Below are positions 1-9,950 of a stretch of 64,000 nt of DNA, piece after piece. The position numbers were made by a program, and so were the translations under genes. Position 1 is the first letter of the stretch; the number at the start of each line of letters is the position of its first letter. Where the stretch lies: contig CATOTI010000002.1 of the NCBI GenBank assembly GCA_951813295.1, positions 496,001 through 560,000 of the forward strand, read 5' to 3'. The DNA is from an uncultured Pseudomonadales bacterium. Its GTDB lineage: Bacteria > Pseudomonadota > Gammaproteobacteria > Pseudomonadales > Azotimanducaceae. Under the pieces are notes generated by a model. It was not told the origin of the DNA. It searched no databases and saw only the letters and a list, made by a program, of their open reading frames with translations.

Positions 1-2120
1 ACCCACGGGATCGCCCGCAAGCTCGCGATGTCGTTCGCGACGCGACGCCGCGAGGGGCGGCTCCCGAGCGCCAGCGAGCCGAGCTCCGACTCCGGCGTGC
101 AACGCTTGAAGAGTTCGACAAAATCATCCGTGCCGACGAGCCCGCGGTACGAATCGATCGACGCATTGGTCATCTCGTGCATGGCGTCGCGCCAGGCGGG
201 CTCGGGTTCGCCGGGCGGTGCAAGCGTCGCCCCAACAACGGCTGCGACGTAACGATTGAGCGTATCGCGCGCGACCCCGGGAAGGCCGAGCTTGAAACGA
301 ATCATCTCGCCCTGTTCGGTGACGCGTAGTCCACCGCGCAAGGCACCGTTCGGCAAAGCGCCGATCGCCGCTTGCGACGGTCCGCCACCGCGGCCGACGG
401 TCCCGCCACGGCCGTGGAAGAGGGTGAGTTCGACACCATGTTTTGCAGCAACACCAATCAGTTCTTCCTGTGCCCGGTATTGCGCCCAGGCGGCACCCAG
501 CTGACCCGCGTCCTTGGCGGAGTCCGAATAACCGATCATCACCTGTTGCTGGTGATCGATCGCCTCTCGATACCAATCGACCGACAGCAGGGCGTCGAGG
601 GAGGTCGCGGCACCTTCGAGATCAGCGAGCGTTTCGAACAACGGCACGATCGGAAGCTTGTACTCGAAGCCGACGGTCTTCAGGAGCAGTAACACCGCGA
701 GCACATCGCTCGCATCGCGTGCCATCGAGATGATGTATTGGCTGATACCAGCGCCTTCGAAATCCGCAATCACGCGACAAGTGGCGAGCACCTCGGCGAC
801 GTCCTCAGACGGTTGCCAATGGATCGGCAAGAGGGGACGTCTGTTGGTCAGCTCGCGCTCGAGGAAGACGAGGCGTTCGTCCTCGGACCATTCTCCGTAC
901 GCCCGATCGTCGATCGTCATGCCGAGATAGCGAGTGAGCTCATCGAGGGCGTCGAGATGACGCGCCGAGTCCTGGCGAATATCGAGCGAAGCCAACTGCA
1001 CGCCAAACGTATCGAGGCGCCGCAGTGTGTCGAGTAGCGGGCCATCCGCGATATCGGCCATCCCGCAACTCACGAGCGAGTCGTAGCAGGTGGCGAGCGG
1101 CACACGGACTTCATCCGTCGTCCAGACAATGGCCGGATCGTCACGCACCGGATCCAGTCGAGCTGCCCAATCGCGCGTCGCCGTCAATCGTTCGCGAAGG
1201 TCCTTGATCACCGCGCGATAGGGTTCGGCGGAGCCAGGTGCCAATCCCTGCAACTCGAACGACGCGGCATGCATCGAGAGCGACGATTGCAGTTCTTCCA
1301 AATCGCGCAGCAGGAGATCGGCGGCCATCCAGCGGGCCAACATCAAGACTTCCCGCGTGACGGGAGCCGTCACGTTGGGATTCCCGTCCCTGTCCCCGCC
1401 CATCCATGTCGCCACGCGAATAGGTACGAGCGAGCGTTCCAGATCATCGACGCCGCACGCGCGAAGCGCAGCATCGATATCTCGAAGCGTTCGTGGGATC
1501 GCTTCCCAGAGCGAGTTTTCGATGACCGCGAAACCCCACCTCGCCTCGTCGACCGGTGTCGGTTTCTCCGCTCGGATTTCGTCGGTATGCCAGGCCTCGG
1601 CGATCGCTCGTTCAAGACGCGCCGTCGCGTCCGGCCGTTGCGAATCGGGCGCTCGATCGAGCGCTCCCAGCGCGGCATCGATCCGTTCGTATTTCTGAAT
1701 GAGCGAACGTCGCAACACCTCGGTCGGATGCGCGGTCAGTACGAGCTCGATATTGAGGTTGTTGACGCAATCGACCAGCGCGCCGCGCTCGAACTCGGCG
1801 AAAACCGGTTCGATCGTGGACTGCCAATCGCGGGTGAGGTGATGTTGTTCCGCGATGTTTGCGAGATTCAGGAACTGATTGAACGCCCGCGCGACATCGG
1901 TGATCTCGGTCGCGGGAATCGATGCGAGAAAGCGACTCAGCGCCCGCCAGCCGCCCTCGGGTTCGTCGCGTGCACCTTTAGCCAGTTCACGGATCCGCTC
2001 TATTCGATCGACGAACGCCGATCCGCGATGCCGCGAGATGACCTGGCCCAGGATCGTTCCTAGCAGACGCACATCCTCTCGAAGCCGCGGGTCGAGCGAT
2101 GCAAGGTCACGCCGTTCCAT
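1..2120 (-). CDS. ppc: Phosphoenolpyruvate carboxylase (partial, 3' end outside window)
   Basis: Minus-strand translation from ATG at 2120 (MERRDLASLDPRLREDVRLLGTILGQVI...ELVLTAHPTE...TWMGGDRDGNPNVT...ELTLFHGRGGTVGRGGGPSQAAI); PEPC active-site motifs. Confidence 0.95.
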   Translation of the reverse strand, partial: MERRDLASLDPRLREDVRLLGTILGQVISRHRGSAFVDRIERIRELAKGARDEPEGGWRALSRFLASIPATEITDVARAFNQFLNLANIAEQHHLTRDWQSTIEPVFAEFERGALVDCVNNLNIELVLTAHPTEVLRRSLIQKYERIDAALGALDRAPDSQRPDATARLERAIAEAWHTDEIRAEKPTPVDEARWGFAVIENSLWEAIPRTLRDIDAALRACGVDDLERSLVPIRVATWMGGDRDGNPNVTAPVTREVLMLARWMAADLLLRDLEELQSSLSMHAASFELQGLAPGSAEPYRAVIKDLRERLTATRDWAARLDPVRDDPAIVWTTDEVRVPLATCYDSLVSCGMADIADGPLLDTLRRLDTFGVQLASLDIRQDSARHLDALDELTRYLGMTIDDRAYGEWSEDERLVFLERELTNRRPLLPIHWQPSEDVAEVLATCRVIADFEGAGISQYIISMARDASDVLAVLLLLKTVGFEYKLPIVPLFETLADLEGAATSLDALLSVDWYREAIDHQQQVMIGYSDSAKDAGQLGAAWAQYRAQEELIGVAAKHGVELTLFHGRGGTVGRGGGPSQAAIGALPNGALRGGLRVTEQGEMIRFKLGLPGVARDTLNRYVAAVVGATLAPPGEPEPAWRDAMHEMTNASIDSYRGLVGTDDFVELFKRCTPESELGSLALGSRPSRRRVANDIASLRAIPW

Positions 2121-2267
2121 GCGCTATCTCTTGTTTGACAGCCGACGAGTCAGTTTCCGCGCGCACTGCGTCGACGGCAAGGTGACAAGTCGTATTCCGC
2201 GTCTCCACACCGCCTTGCGACCGGTGATCTGCCGGAGCCGAGCGATGCCGGGCGGCGAACCACTTTT

Positions 2268-3491
2268 CTAACGCGCCCCCGATTGGCGGGGGTGGTAGCG
2301 AAAGGCGTAGAGCACTTTCGCCTCGCCGTTGTCGCTCAGCTCACCGTCATCGAAAGCGGGACGGAATCGCGCGTAGCGGGCCTGGCGCAGATATTTGATC
2401 GCCAACAGATTCTCCGGGACCGACCGCTCCACCTTGGGGCCGGCACGCACGTGGCCGTTGTCGTTCACACGAACGGCGATCTGAATGAAGCCGACGTGTG
2501 GCGTCGGGTCATACGGCTCGGGCGGTCTCTGCGGATTGCCCGGATGCGGCCGGTACAACACCATCGGCTGTCCGAACACTTCGTCCCGCCGCGTCTCGTC
2601 GATCAGATTCCAAACGTTTACGTAGGTTTCGCGCGCTCGTTCTTTGCGGTCGCGCAGCATGTACCAGTCGCCGAGCTCCAACAGCACCTCGGCGAGTAGT
2701 GCCGGGTTCGCACTCTCGGTTTCGTCCAGTAGGTCCGCGGCAGCCATCAACGCGCGATCCGCCGATCTTCGATTCGCGGCGGACAAACGGCCGAAGCGAA
2801 TCGATGTCGCGTGGCCGCCAAAACTAGCAGTCGACGGACGGAATTTGCCCGGGAATCGGGTCGGGTAGAACTCCATCCGGTACGTCCAGGCGACCTGGCG
2901 GAGGATGCGCACGCGCTGCTCAACGGCGACATTGAGCGCGACCGTGATACGATACGCGCGATCGTAGAGCATACGTGCGAAGAAGACGTGGAAGTGTTCG
3001 GCGTACCAGTCCGCGAGTTCCAGCGTCGCGGCCAACGCCTCCGGACTGTTCTCCGGGTATCGATCGAGCGAAATCAGATAGGCCGTCTCGAGTCGATCGT
3101 TGGCGCCTCGATAGTCCTCGAGTGCCATCAGTGCTTTCGCTTGCCATCGAAGCGACGGGATCTGCTCGACCGAATGCAGGCCGTGATTGACACGCGCGAT
3201 CGATTGCGCGCGTTCGAAGGCAATAAAAGCTTCAACCGGCTGTTCGAGCGCCATATAGGCTTCGCCCGCCACGAGCAGGGGATCGACGAGCGCCGCCGAG
3301 TAACGCTCGTGCGGAGAGTCATAGCGGGCGATGACCTCACCCGCCTGCGCGATCGCATTCTCGTACTCGAGCGCGTTCAGGCTGTCCCGCGCGTCGGCCA
3401 CAGACACGCCCTCCGACGTCTCCGCCCGGGCGAGCGCAGCAAGAACGCATCCCGTCAGAACGACGGACTGTACGACGATACGAAGCTTCAC
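2268..3491 (-). CDS. Secreted TPR-like protein with TonB C-terminal-like domain
   Basis: 448-aa ORF; likely GTG start at 3491 followed by a signal peptide; C-terminus HVGFIQIAVRVNDNGHVRAG...YLRQARYARFRPAF resembles TonB-type energy-transducer domains. Confidence 0.6.
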   Translation of the reverse strand: MKLRIVVQSVVLTGCVLAALARAETSEGVSVADARDSLNALEYENAIAQAGEVIARYDSPHERYSAALVDPLLVAGEAYMALEQPVEAFIAFERAQSIARVNHGLHSVEQIPSLRWQAKALMALEDYRGANDRLETAYLISLDRYPENSPEALAATLELADWYAEHFHVFFARMLYDRAYRITVALNVAVEQRVRILRQVAWTYRMEFYPTRFPGKFRPSTASFGGHATSIRFGRLSAANRRSADRALMAAADLLDETESANPALLAEVLLELGDWYMLRDRKERARETYVNVWNLIDETRRDEVFGQPMVLYRPHPGNPQRPPEPYDPTPHVGFIQIAVRVNDNGHVRAGPKVERSVPENLLAIKYLRQARYARFRPAFDDGELSDNGEAKVLYAFRYHPRQSGAR

Positions 3492-3633
3492 GATGAGAGA
3501 AGTACTTGCCCCACGATGTCGAGTCAATGCGCGTTCGACGATCCGACCCACGCCGGGGCGATCCGCGGGGCTACGCCCTTCGTTGTCCTCTGCACCTCGA
3601 CGAAACTGGGACAAAGGTATTCACGAGCGATTC

Positions 3634-4356
3634 ATGCAAGCAAGTTTCTCCGATGCGCTCAAAGCGGTCCTCCAGCACGAAGGCGGGTATTCCGATCATC
3701 CGGAAGATCCCGGCGGTGCGACGAACCGCGGGATCACATTTCGAGTGTTCCAAAACCATCATCCACACGCGTCGCTCGACGACCTGCGCAGTATCTCGGA
3801 TTCGGAAGTCTCGTCGATCTACCGATCAGATTATTGGGACAAGTGTCGCTGTGACGAACTACCGATCGGTGTCGACTATGTGGTCTTCGATGCTGCTGTG
3901 AACTCAGGCCCCACGCAGTCGGCGCGTTGGTTGCAGCGAGCGGTCGGCGCGACCGACGACGGCCTCATTGGACGTCAGACCATCACTGCAGCCGTAGCCT
4001 CCGACGTCGACGTCGCGATCCAGGCCATATGCCGTACACGACTCGAATTCCTCCAAGGACTGTCCACATGATCGACGTTCGGCCGAGGTTGGGAGCGCCG
4101 CGTTGTCGAAGTTCGCCAAAAAGCGCTGTCGATCGCCGGATTCGTCGTCGAAGAGACCGAACTTCCGCAGAAGCTGCGCGTTGGCAGTCGCGGCGAGGCG
4201 GTGCACGCGCTCCAAGCCGCGCTCGGGATCGCGGCCGACGGCGTCTTCGGGGCCGGGACCGAACGAGCCGTTCGAGCGTTCCAGCAACGCCACGATCTGG
4301 CGGTCGACGGCATCGCCGGCCCGGCAACCCAGGCCGCGATTCTCGTTCGCTTTTGA
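3634..4356 (+). pseudogene. GH108-family N-acetylmuramidase with C-terminal peptidoglycan-binding domain, interrupted by in-frame TGA at 4069-4071
   Basis: MQASFSDALKAVLQHEGGYSDHPEDPGGATNRGIT...FLQGLST-TGA-STFGRGWERRVVEVRQKAL...LRVGSRGEAVHALQAALGIAADGVFGAGTERAVRAFQ; same reading frame before and after the TGA. Confidence 0.75.
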
Positions 4357-4403
4357 ATCGATACGCGACGATGGCGAGTCGTCGCGTATCGGACGACCGT
4401 CGC

Positions 4404-6959
4404 CTAGAGGATGTCGCCGAGGTTCAGAAGCTGGGTCTCGCCACTGTTGTCATCGACACCATCGTTGTCGTTGACGATCCATACATGGCCGGCCGGCGTG
4501 ACCGCTGATCCCTCCACTTTCTCGGCCGTGAGACCACCGGGTGCCGCCAGGTCCGCCATCAGATCACGGACGAGCGTCTTCGTGACGGTCGCCCCATCGG
4601 CGAGACCGGTCACGTCGATCGTGTAGAGCCGCTTGATCGCCGCGTCGGGACCACCCTGATTGTCCCGTTCGACGATCAGGAACTCGCCGCCGCCGAGCGC
4701 TGTGATGTCGGAAAGACCGACCCACCCGCCGTTCTGCGACTCAGGCGCATCGAGCGGATAAAAGAGGAACGACCACTCCTCCGTGCTCGGATCGTAGACA
4801 CCGATGCGCACGTTCGTGTCGCCGAGTGCCGACCAGACTCGCTGGAAAGCGACGTAGGCCTTGCCGTCCCATTCGGTGATTCCTTCGAAGCCGAAACGAA
4901 GCTGGCCGGCATTGACGTCGTCGGGAAGCGTCACGACGCTCTCGATGACACCGGTCGCGGACGTCTTGAATATGAAGTTTCGGCTGTTGATCGGTCGACC
5001 GGCATCACCGGCGGTGCCGTTGCCTTCCGATGCGACCCAGAAACCGCCGTCGGATGCATGCGCGATGCCTTCAGGATCGACGTTGATCGTACCGTCGTCG
5101 TTGATGAGCTCGGCGAGGTCGGCTTCGTCGAAGACGTCTATCCGCGTCGCGTCGTCATTCGCGACCGTCGCGTCGGCGAGAGCAGCGACGGGAATCGCGG
5201 CAAAAACGTCGTTCGGATCGGTGATCTGAACCGCGTCGATCAACTGTGCGGGCTTCACACTCGTATCGATGTGGAAGATGCGGTTCTTGCCGTAGAAGCT
5301 GTCCTCGACGGCGTAGAGCAGGTAGTCGACCGTGCGGTCGGCGGAAAGGCCGGACATTGCACTCCAGGGAATCGGCGTACCGTCGGGACCGTCCACCGAA
5401 ACCAGTGTCGGATACTGCGCCTCGGCTTTCTCGTAGCGATAGATGTTGAGCACCGACCGGATCTTGTCGCCGCGGTCGTCAACTTCACTCGCGATCACCA
5501 GGAGGTTACGGCTCGGGATGGCGAGCGCACCCTCGGGTCCAACACCTGTCGGTAGCGCCTGAACGTAGACCGGGTTCGCTGGATCAGAAGCGTCGTACAC
5601 GAAGACGAGACTCGAACGCTCCGAGTTGACGAAAAGATAGTCGTCGCCGTCGAAGGTTCCGAAAGCCGCGTTCTCCGGCTCGTTGCCTTTGTTACCGGAA
5701 CGACCGTCCGGGTAGTGGCCCATGCGCACTGTGAGGTGGTCGTTCGAGTTACCGGACGTGAACACGACGGTTCCGGCCTGGTTGTAGATCGTGAATCCGC
5801 GACTACCGCCGTCGAGGTCCCCTTCGTCCGCCGTCGCGAAGAGCTGATCGTTGATCCAGGTCACCCCGTCCGGTTCACGCGGGACGTCGTTGTGTGTCTC
5901 CGTCAACAGGATTTGTGCCGGATCTTCTTCGGTTCCATCGATCTCGGTGAGATCGACCGTTCCGGCAGAGAACTCGGAGACGATCGATCCGTCTGCGAGG
6001 TCGACGAGCACGATGTGGTTGTTCTCCTGCAACGTGACGACGGCGATATTCGATCCGTTGATGTCCACGTATTCGGGTTCCGGATCTTCCGGGAAGAGAT
6101 CGGCTACACCGGTCAGATCGACCGTTCGAACCGTCCATGCGACCGGATCCCCAACGGCATCGATGATCGTGAGATTGCCCGCCGGGAGTTGTGGCGGTGC
6201 GCCGTCCCCAAGATCTTCATCACGCTCGTTTTCGATCACGACGGCGACGTAGGCATCGTCATCGGAGACCGCGACCGAGTCCGGCTGACCACCCACATCG
6301 ATCGTACGGACGACCGCCTGCGTCGCGATATCGACCACCGCGAGCGAGCCCGCCACGTTCACGAAATCGGCCGAAGTATTCACACCAACGACCGCGTAGT
6401 CGCCGCGAACGGCAACGGAAGTCGGTTCGCCGCCAACGTCGACGTTGCCGGCACCGGCCGGCGCCGTAGGATCCGTGAAGTCCACGAAACCGATCGAGTT
6501 CTGTTCGCTGTCCGTATAGATCAGCATCAAACCGTCATCGGATACGGCCACGATTTCAGCAACCGTCTCCGTGTCGTCGTTGCAGTTAGGCTCGATCTGC
6601 GAGCAGATCAGGAACGACGCAACTCTATTGAATCGTTTGTCGCCGACCGGCGAGCAAACGCTGCTCGTTTCGGTCACTTCGTCGTCTTCGAGAACGCCGT
6701 CGCTGTCCGTGTCGAGGCCGGACTCGATCCGCACCCCGCCCGCGGGACACGACGCACTGCCGACCGCCAGGTCGGTCTGGCGAGTTAGGCTCGATGCGCC
6801 GTCGCTACCGTCGTCACCGTCGGCGCCATCCGTCCCGGCCGCACCCTGGGCGCCGGCCGGACCCGACCCACCCGCTGCGCCATCAGCGCCGTCGTCACCT
6901 TCGCAGGCCGACAGCGTCACCATTACGGCAAGGAGTGCCGCCTTCATCCATAAGTTCAA
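4404..6959 (-). CDS. Lipoprotein with collagen-like GXX segment and esterase/phytase-like beta-propeller
   Basis: 851-aa ORF; lipobox LSAC; GADGAAGGSGPAGAQGAAGTDGADGDDGSDG; repeated beta-propeller-like segments. Confidence 0.6.
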   Translation of the reverse strand: MNLWMKAALLAVMVTLSACEGDDGADGAAGGSGPAGAQGAAGTDGADGDDGSDGASSLTRQTDLAVGSASCPAGGVRIESGLDTDSDGVLEDDEVTETSSVCSPVGDKRFNRVASFLICSQIEPNCNDDTETVAEIVAVSDDGLMLIYTDSEQNSIGFVDFTDPTAPAGAGNVDVGGEPTSVAVRGDYAVVGVNTSADFVNVAGSLAVVDIATQAVVRTIDVGGQPDSVAVSDDDAYVAVVIENERDEDLGDGAPPQLPAGNLTIIDAVGDPVAWTVRTVDLTGVADLFPEDPEPEYVDINGSNIAVVTLQENNHIVLVDLADGSIVSEFSAGTVDLTEIDGTEEDPAQILLTETHNDVPREPDGVTWINDQLFATADEGDLDGGSRGFTIYNQAGTVVFTSGNSNDHLTVRMGHYPDGRSGNKGNEPENAAFGTFDGDDYLFVNSERSSLVFVYDASDPANPVYVQALPTGVGPEGALAIPSRNLLVIASEVDDRGDKIRSVLNIYRYEKAEAQYPTLVSVDGPDGTPIPWSAMSGLSADRTVDYLLYAVEDSFYGKNRIFHIDTSVKPAQLIDAVQITDPNDVFAAIPVAALADATVANDDATRIDVFDEADLAELINDDGTINVDPEGIAHASDGGFWVASEGNGTAGDAGRPINSRNFIFKTSATGVIESVVTLPDDVNAGQLRFGFEGITEWDGKAYVAFQRVWSALGDTNVRIGVYDPSTEEWSFLFYPLDAPESQNGGWVGLSDITALGGGEFLIVERDNQGGPDAAIKRLYTIDVTGLADGATVTKTLVRDLMADLAAPGGLTAEKVEGSAVTPAGHVWIVNDNDGVDDNSGETQLLNLGDIL

Positions 6960-7090
6960 TTCGATTCCTTGTCGAGTTGCTCACGAAGAGCCGTCGACGC
7001 GGAATCTATGAACGATCGGTGACGCCGCGATGAAAGATCGATGACGTCACGATGACGATCCGTCCTGCGGTGAACCGCTGGGCCTGGGAA

Positions 7091-8233
7091 CTATGAATCG
7101 AGCGGCATGATGAAGCGCCACAGACCTTCTTTGACGCCCGAATCTCGCATCGAATCACGCGCGGCCAGCATCACCTTGCCGGTCTCGGTGTGATCCCGGA
7201 ACCAACGGAATCCCGCCCACGCCTGGGGGGTGTGATCGGCGATCTCGAGTGCTGCAAGTTCGTAGTAGCCGCGAACGTCTTGCGAGACCCTCGCCGGAAT
7301 GCCAGGAATCCCCGCTTCCTTCCACGGCGTGCCTTCCGCTACGCGAATGAACGCTTCGACGGCGGCAGGGACCGCATCCGCATCGAGCAGTCGCGCCGCC
7401 CCGGCGCGGTTGCCGAAATTCGCGACCGCCCGGTCGTACGCCGGACGTAACCCGCGAACTTCGTCGATCGCCGGGTGGGCGTTCGGATCGGTGCGCGCGG
7501 GCAGCGGACAGACGAGGACTTCCTGCGCATCGTCTTCGATCGTGACGTCGTAATCGACGACCGTGGGTTCGCTCGATTCGAGCAAGTCGAACGCGCGCAT
7601 CATCACGCGCTGCTGGAATGCGGGGTCGTTCGGCACGCCGAGGGGCCGGCCGAGCGGGAACTCGCAGAAGAGTCCGCGCGGCGGCGCGGTTCCGTAGATT
7701 TGTTCGCGGATCGAGCCGAGCGCAACGGTCGCGATACCGGCTGCCTCGAAGACGTGGGCAAGCGTACTGACCGTACGCGTGCAGAGCGGTCAGACAGGCG
7801 TGAGCAGTACGACATCGACTTCGTGTTCTTTGAGAAGTGCCGCGCCCGCCGGTCCACCGTCCATTCGGATGGCGCTGAGATCGAACTGGTTGCCGGCATA
7901 GGCGAGGTGCACGTCCGAGACCGCCCCGATGGTGCCGTCAGCTGCCATCTCGATCAGTCGATCGATGGGAAAAACGACGTTCAGATCGGCTGACACACCG
8001 CTCTGGTCGAAATTCGGGCTCCAGTGACCGACGACGACATCGCGCCGGTCCGCCTCGATGATCCGATAGCCGGCATCAACCGGCGCAAAATCATCATCGT
8101 CGGCGTGGTGCAGGGACGCGGATGTCACGATCGCGACTTTGGCATCGCGGAGCGCCTGCGGCGCTACGAACGAGACTTCGTCGAACGTTGGACTTTCCGC
8201 GTTCGCGGCACCCTGTTTGATCACGGCGGTCAT
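7091..8233 (-). CDS. Glycine/sarcosine/betaine reductase selenoprotein B-like protein; in-frame UGA (7790-7792) read as selenocysteine
   Basis: The two listed ORFs (7790..8341 and 7091..7636) are in one frame with only TGA between them; junction reads VDVVLLTPV-U-PLCTRTVSTLAHVFEAAGIATVALGSIR (UxxCT motif); SD-like GGGAGGAG upstream of ATG at 8233. Confidence 0.82.
7758..7782 (-). other. Putative bacterial SECIS element
   Basis: Minus strand after TGA: CCGCTCT GCA c GCGTAC GGTCA GTACGC t TGC; 6-bp + 3-bp stem with a 1x1 internal mismatch, 5-nt loop GGUCA starting 17 nt after the UGA. Confidence 0.72.
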
Positions 8234-8344
8234 GCAAATCTCCTCCCGTCTGGCCTGTGCTTCTAGCACGTCGCCCGCGCCTTGTCGCGGATACGTTTCG
8301 AGAGGCGCGGTAAGATGCCCGCGCCTCGAAGAGCTAAGCACCTC

Positions 8345-9250
8345 ATGACCGGATCACCCATCACCTCGGACCACATCGCCCACTACGAACAGCACGGTTA
8401 CGCCATCGTCGAATCGTTTTGCACTACCGCCGAGCTCGACGGCGCACTCGCGGACTTCGACGCGACGATCCCGGGTTGGGTCGACCTCGTGAAGGACCCG
8501 ACCGGACCCAAACCCGACACCTGGGATCGACGGTTCCCCGGGCAACGCGGGATGCCGCATTTCCCCTACAAGGGCGACACGCTCAACAACCTGACGTTCC
8601 ATCCGGCGTTACGCGCCTTCGCCACCGAGCGCGCCGGCGGTGCGGCGATGTTCTGCGAACAGTCGCACCTGAGCTACAAGATCAAGGGCTACAGCGGCGA
8701 TCACGATCAAGCGATGCACCTCGACTACGGCAACCACACGATCGCTTATCCGCCGAACGTGCCCCGCTATTGGCAAACCGCCTTTCTGTACTACTTCACT
8801 GACGTCACCGAGGACCTCGCGCCCACCGCGGTCTGCTCATGGGAGTACTACCCCGAACGGATCCTCTGGCCGGCCCACTACACCCGCGAAAGCCGACCGT
8901 CGCTCTACGACAACGAGGTGAAGGTGACGTGTCCCGCCGGCAGCTTGCTCATCTACAGCATGCGAACGTTCCACCGTGGCACGGCTTTCAAGGCAATGGG
9001 CGGACGGCTCGGGATGTTCGTGACCTACGCGCCGCTCGAAGCCCGTTGGATGGGCATCGTCGGTTGGTCACAGGAAGCGCCACGGCAAGAGTTTCGCAAC
9101 TGGATGGAAAGGGTCAGCGTCGCCGAACGGACGGCGCTCGGGTTCCCGGAACCCGGCAACGACTATTGGACAGAGGAAACTCTCGACGGCGTCGCCGCGC
9201 GCTATCCACGAATGGACATGGCACCGTACCGCGACGGGATCGAGCGCTAG
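8345..9250 (+). CDS. Phytanoyl-CoA dioxygenase family protein
   Basis: 301-aa translation MTGSPITSDHIAHYEQHGYAIVESF...HLDYGNH...HRGTAF; Fe(II)/2OG dioxygenase HxD...H pattern. Confidence 0.8.
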   Translation: MTGSPITSDHIAHYEQHGYAIVESFCTTAELDGALADFDATIPGWVDLVKDPTGPKPDTWDRRFPGQRGMPHFPYKGDTLNNLTFHPALRAFATERAGGAAMFCEQSHLSYKIKGYSGDHDQAMHLDYGNHTIAYPPNVPRYWQTAFLYYFTDVTEDLAPTAVCSWEYYPERILWPAHYTRESRPSLYDNEVKVTCPAGSLLIYSMRTFHRGTAFKAMGGRLGMFVTYAPLEARWMGIVGWSQEAPRQEFRNWMERVSVAERTALGFPEPGNDYWTEETLDGVAARYPRMDMAPYRDGIER

Positions 9251-9254
9251 GCCG

Positions 9255-9911
9255 TCAAGACGCCGCCGGGCGCGCGTCGAGTTTCTCGACCTCCACGCGG
9301 ATGAACTCCGGCAGATAGGAAGGCGTGCAGTTTCGCGGCACCACTTCGTCGCGATAGAGCCCGACCTGCTCCCCAAGTGCTATGCAACGAGCACGTTGTC
9401 CCGGCTCGTGAACACCGATCCATCCGAGACAGAAATTCATCGCCCATTGCACGTCCGGGTGGGCGTCCACGAGTCCCGCCTCAGCGGCACCGAGAAGATC
9501 GACGGTATTGCCCGGATCGCCCTTGCCCGTCCAGCGCAGCCGCGCCTGGTGATACCAGAACAGCCGCCTGAGCGTCGGCGAAACGTGCTGCTGCCAGGTC
9601 TCGACGAGGGCGATCGTCCTTTTGCTCTTCATCAATTGGTTGGCGAGCAACCATTCGCTGATACGAGTGCGATCGGTTTCGGCTAGCTCGTCGAGATCAG
9701 CGGCGAGGCCTTCGATCAACGGCAGATCGAGCGCCTTCGTATCGAGGATCAGCGTCGCCAGCAACCGTGCGTGGGCGAGCCCCGTCGACCAGAGCTCGAG
9801 CGCGAGTTCGTGATCCCGCTTGATCTCCTTCGCCTTCTTCTTGAGCGCACCCATCGCACTCGATTCGTTCACGTCAGCCAGGACGGCTTCTGCTCTTTCG
9901 GAAAGTGCCAC
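9255..9911 (-). CDS. DNA alkylation repair (AlkD-like) protein
   Basis: 218-aa ORF; ELWSTGLAHARLLATLI...DLDELAETDRTRISEWLLANQLM...WQQH helical repeat pattern. Confidence 0.6.
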   Translation of the reverse strand: MALSERAEAVLADVNESSAMGALKKKAKEIKRDHELALELWSTGLAHARLLATLILDTKALDLPLIEGLAADLDELAETDRTRISEWLLANQLMKSKRTIALVETWQQHVSPTLRRLFWYHQARLRWTGKGDPGNTVDLLGAAEAGLVDAHPDVQWAMNFCLGWIGVHEPGQRARCIALGEQVGLYRDEVVPRNCTPSYLPEFIRVEVEKLDARPAAS

Positions 9912-9950
9912 GCGTCGTCTCCTCGAACCGGCGAGCGAAAAGGTCTTTTT

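Noticed and set aside
2811-3854. 347-aa plus-strand ORF
   Set aside because: Antisense to the TPR/TonB-like gene and overlapping the GH108 gene in another frame; no recognisable domain.
3634-4356. GH108 TGA as a second selenocysteine codon
   Set aside because: No UxxC-type context, no obvious hairpin at the SECIS distance, and the column is typically Trp; a nonsense mutation or sequencing error is simpler.
5715-6788. 357-aa plus-strand ORF
   Set aside because: Antisense shadow of the lipoprotein at 4404-6959.
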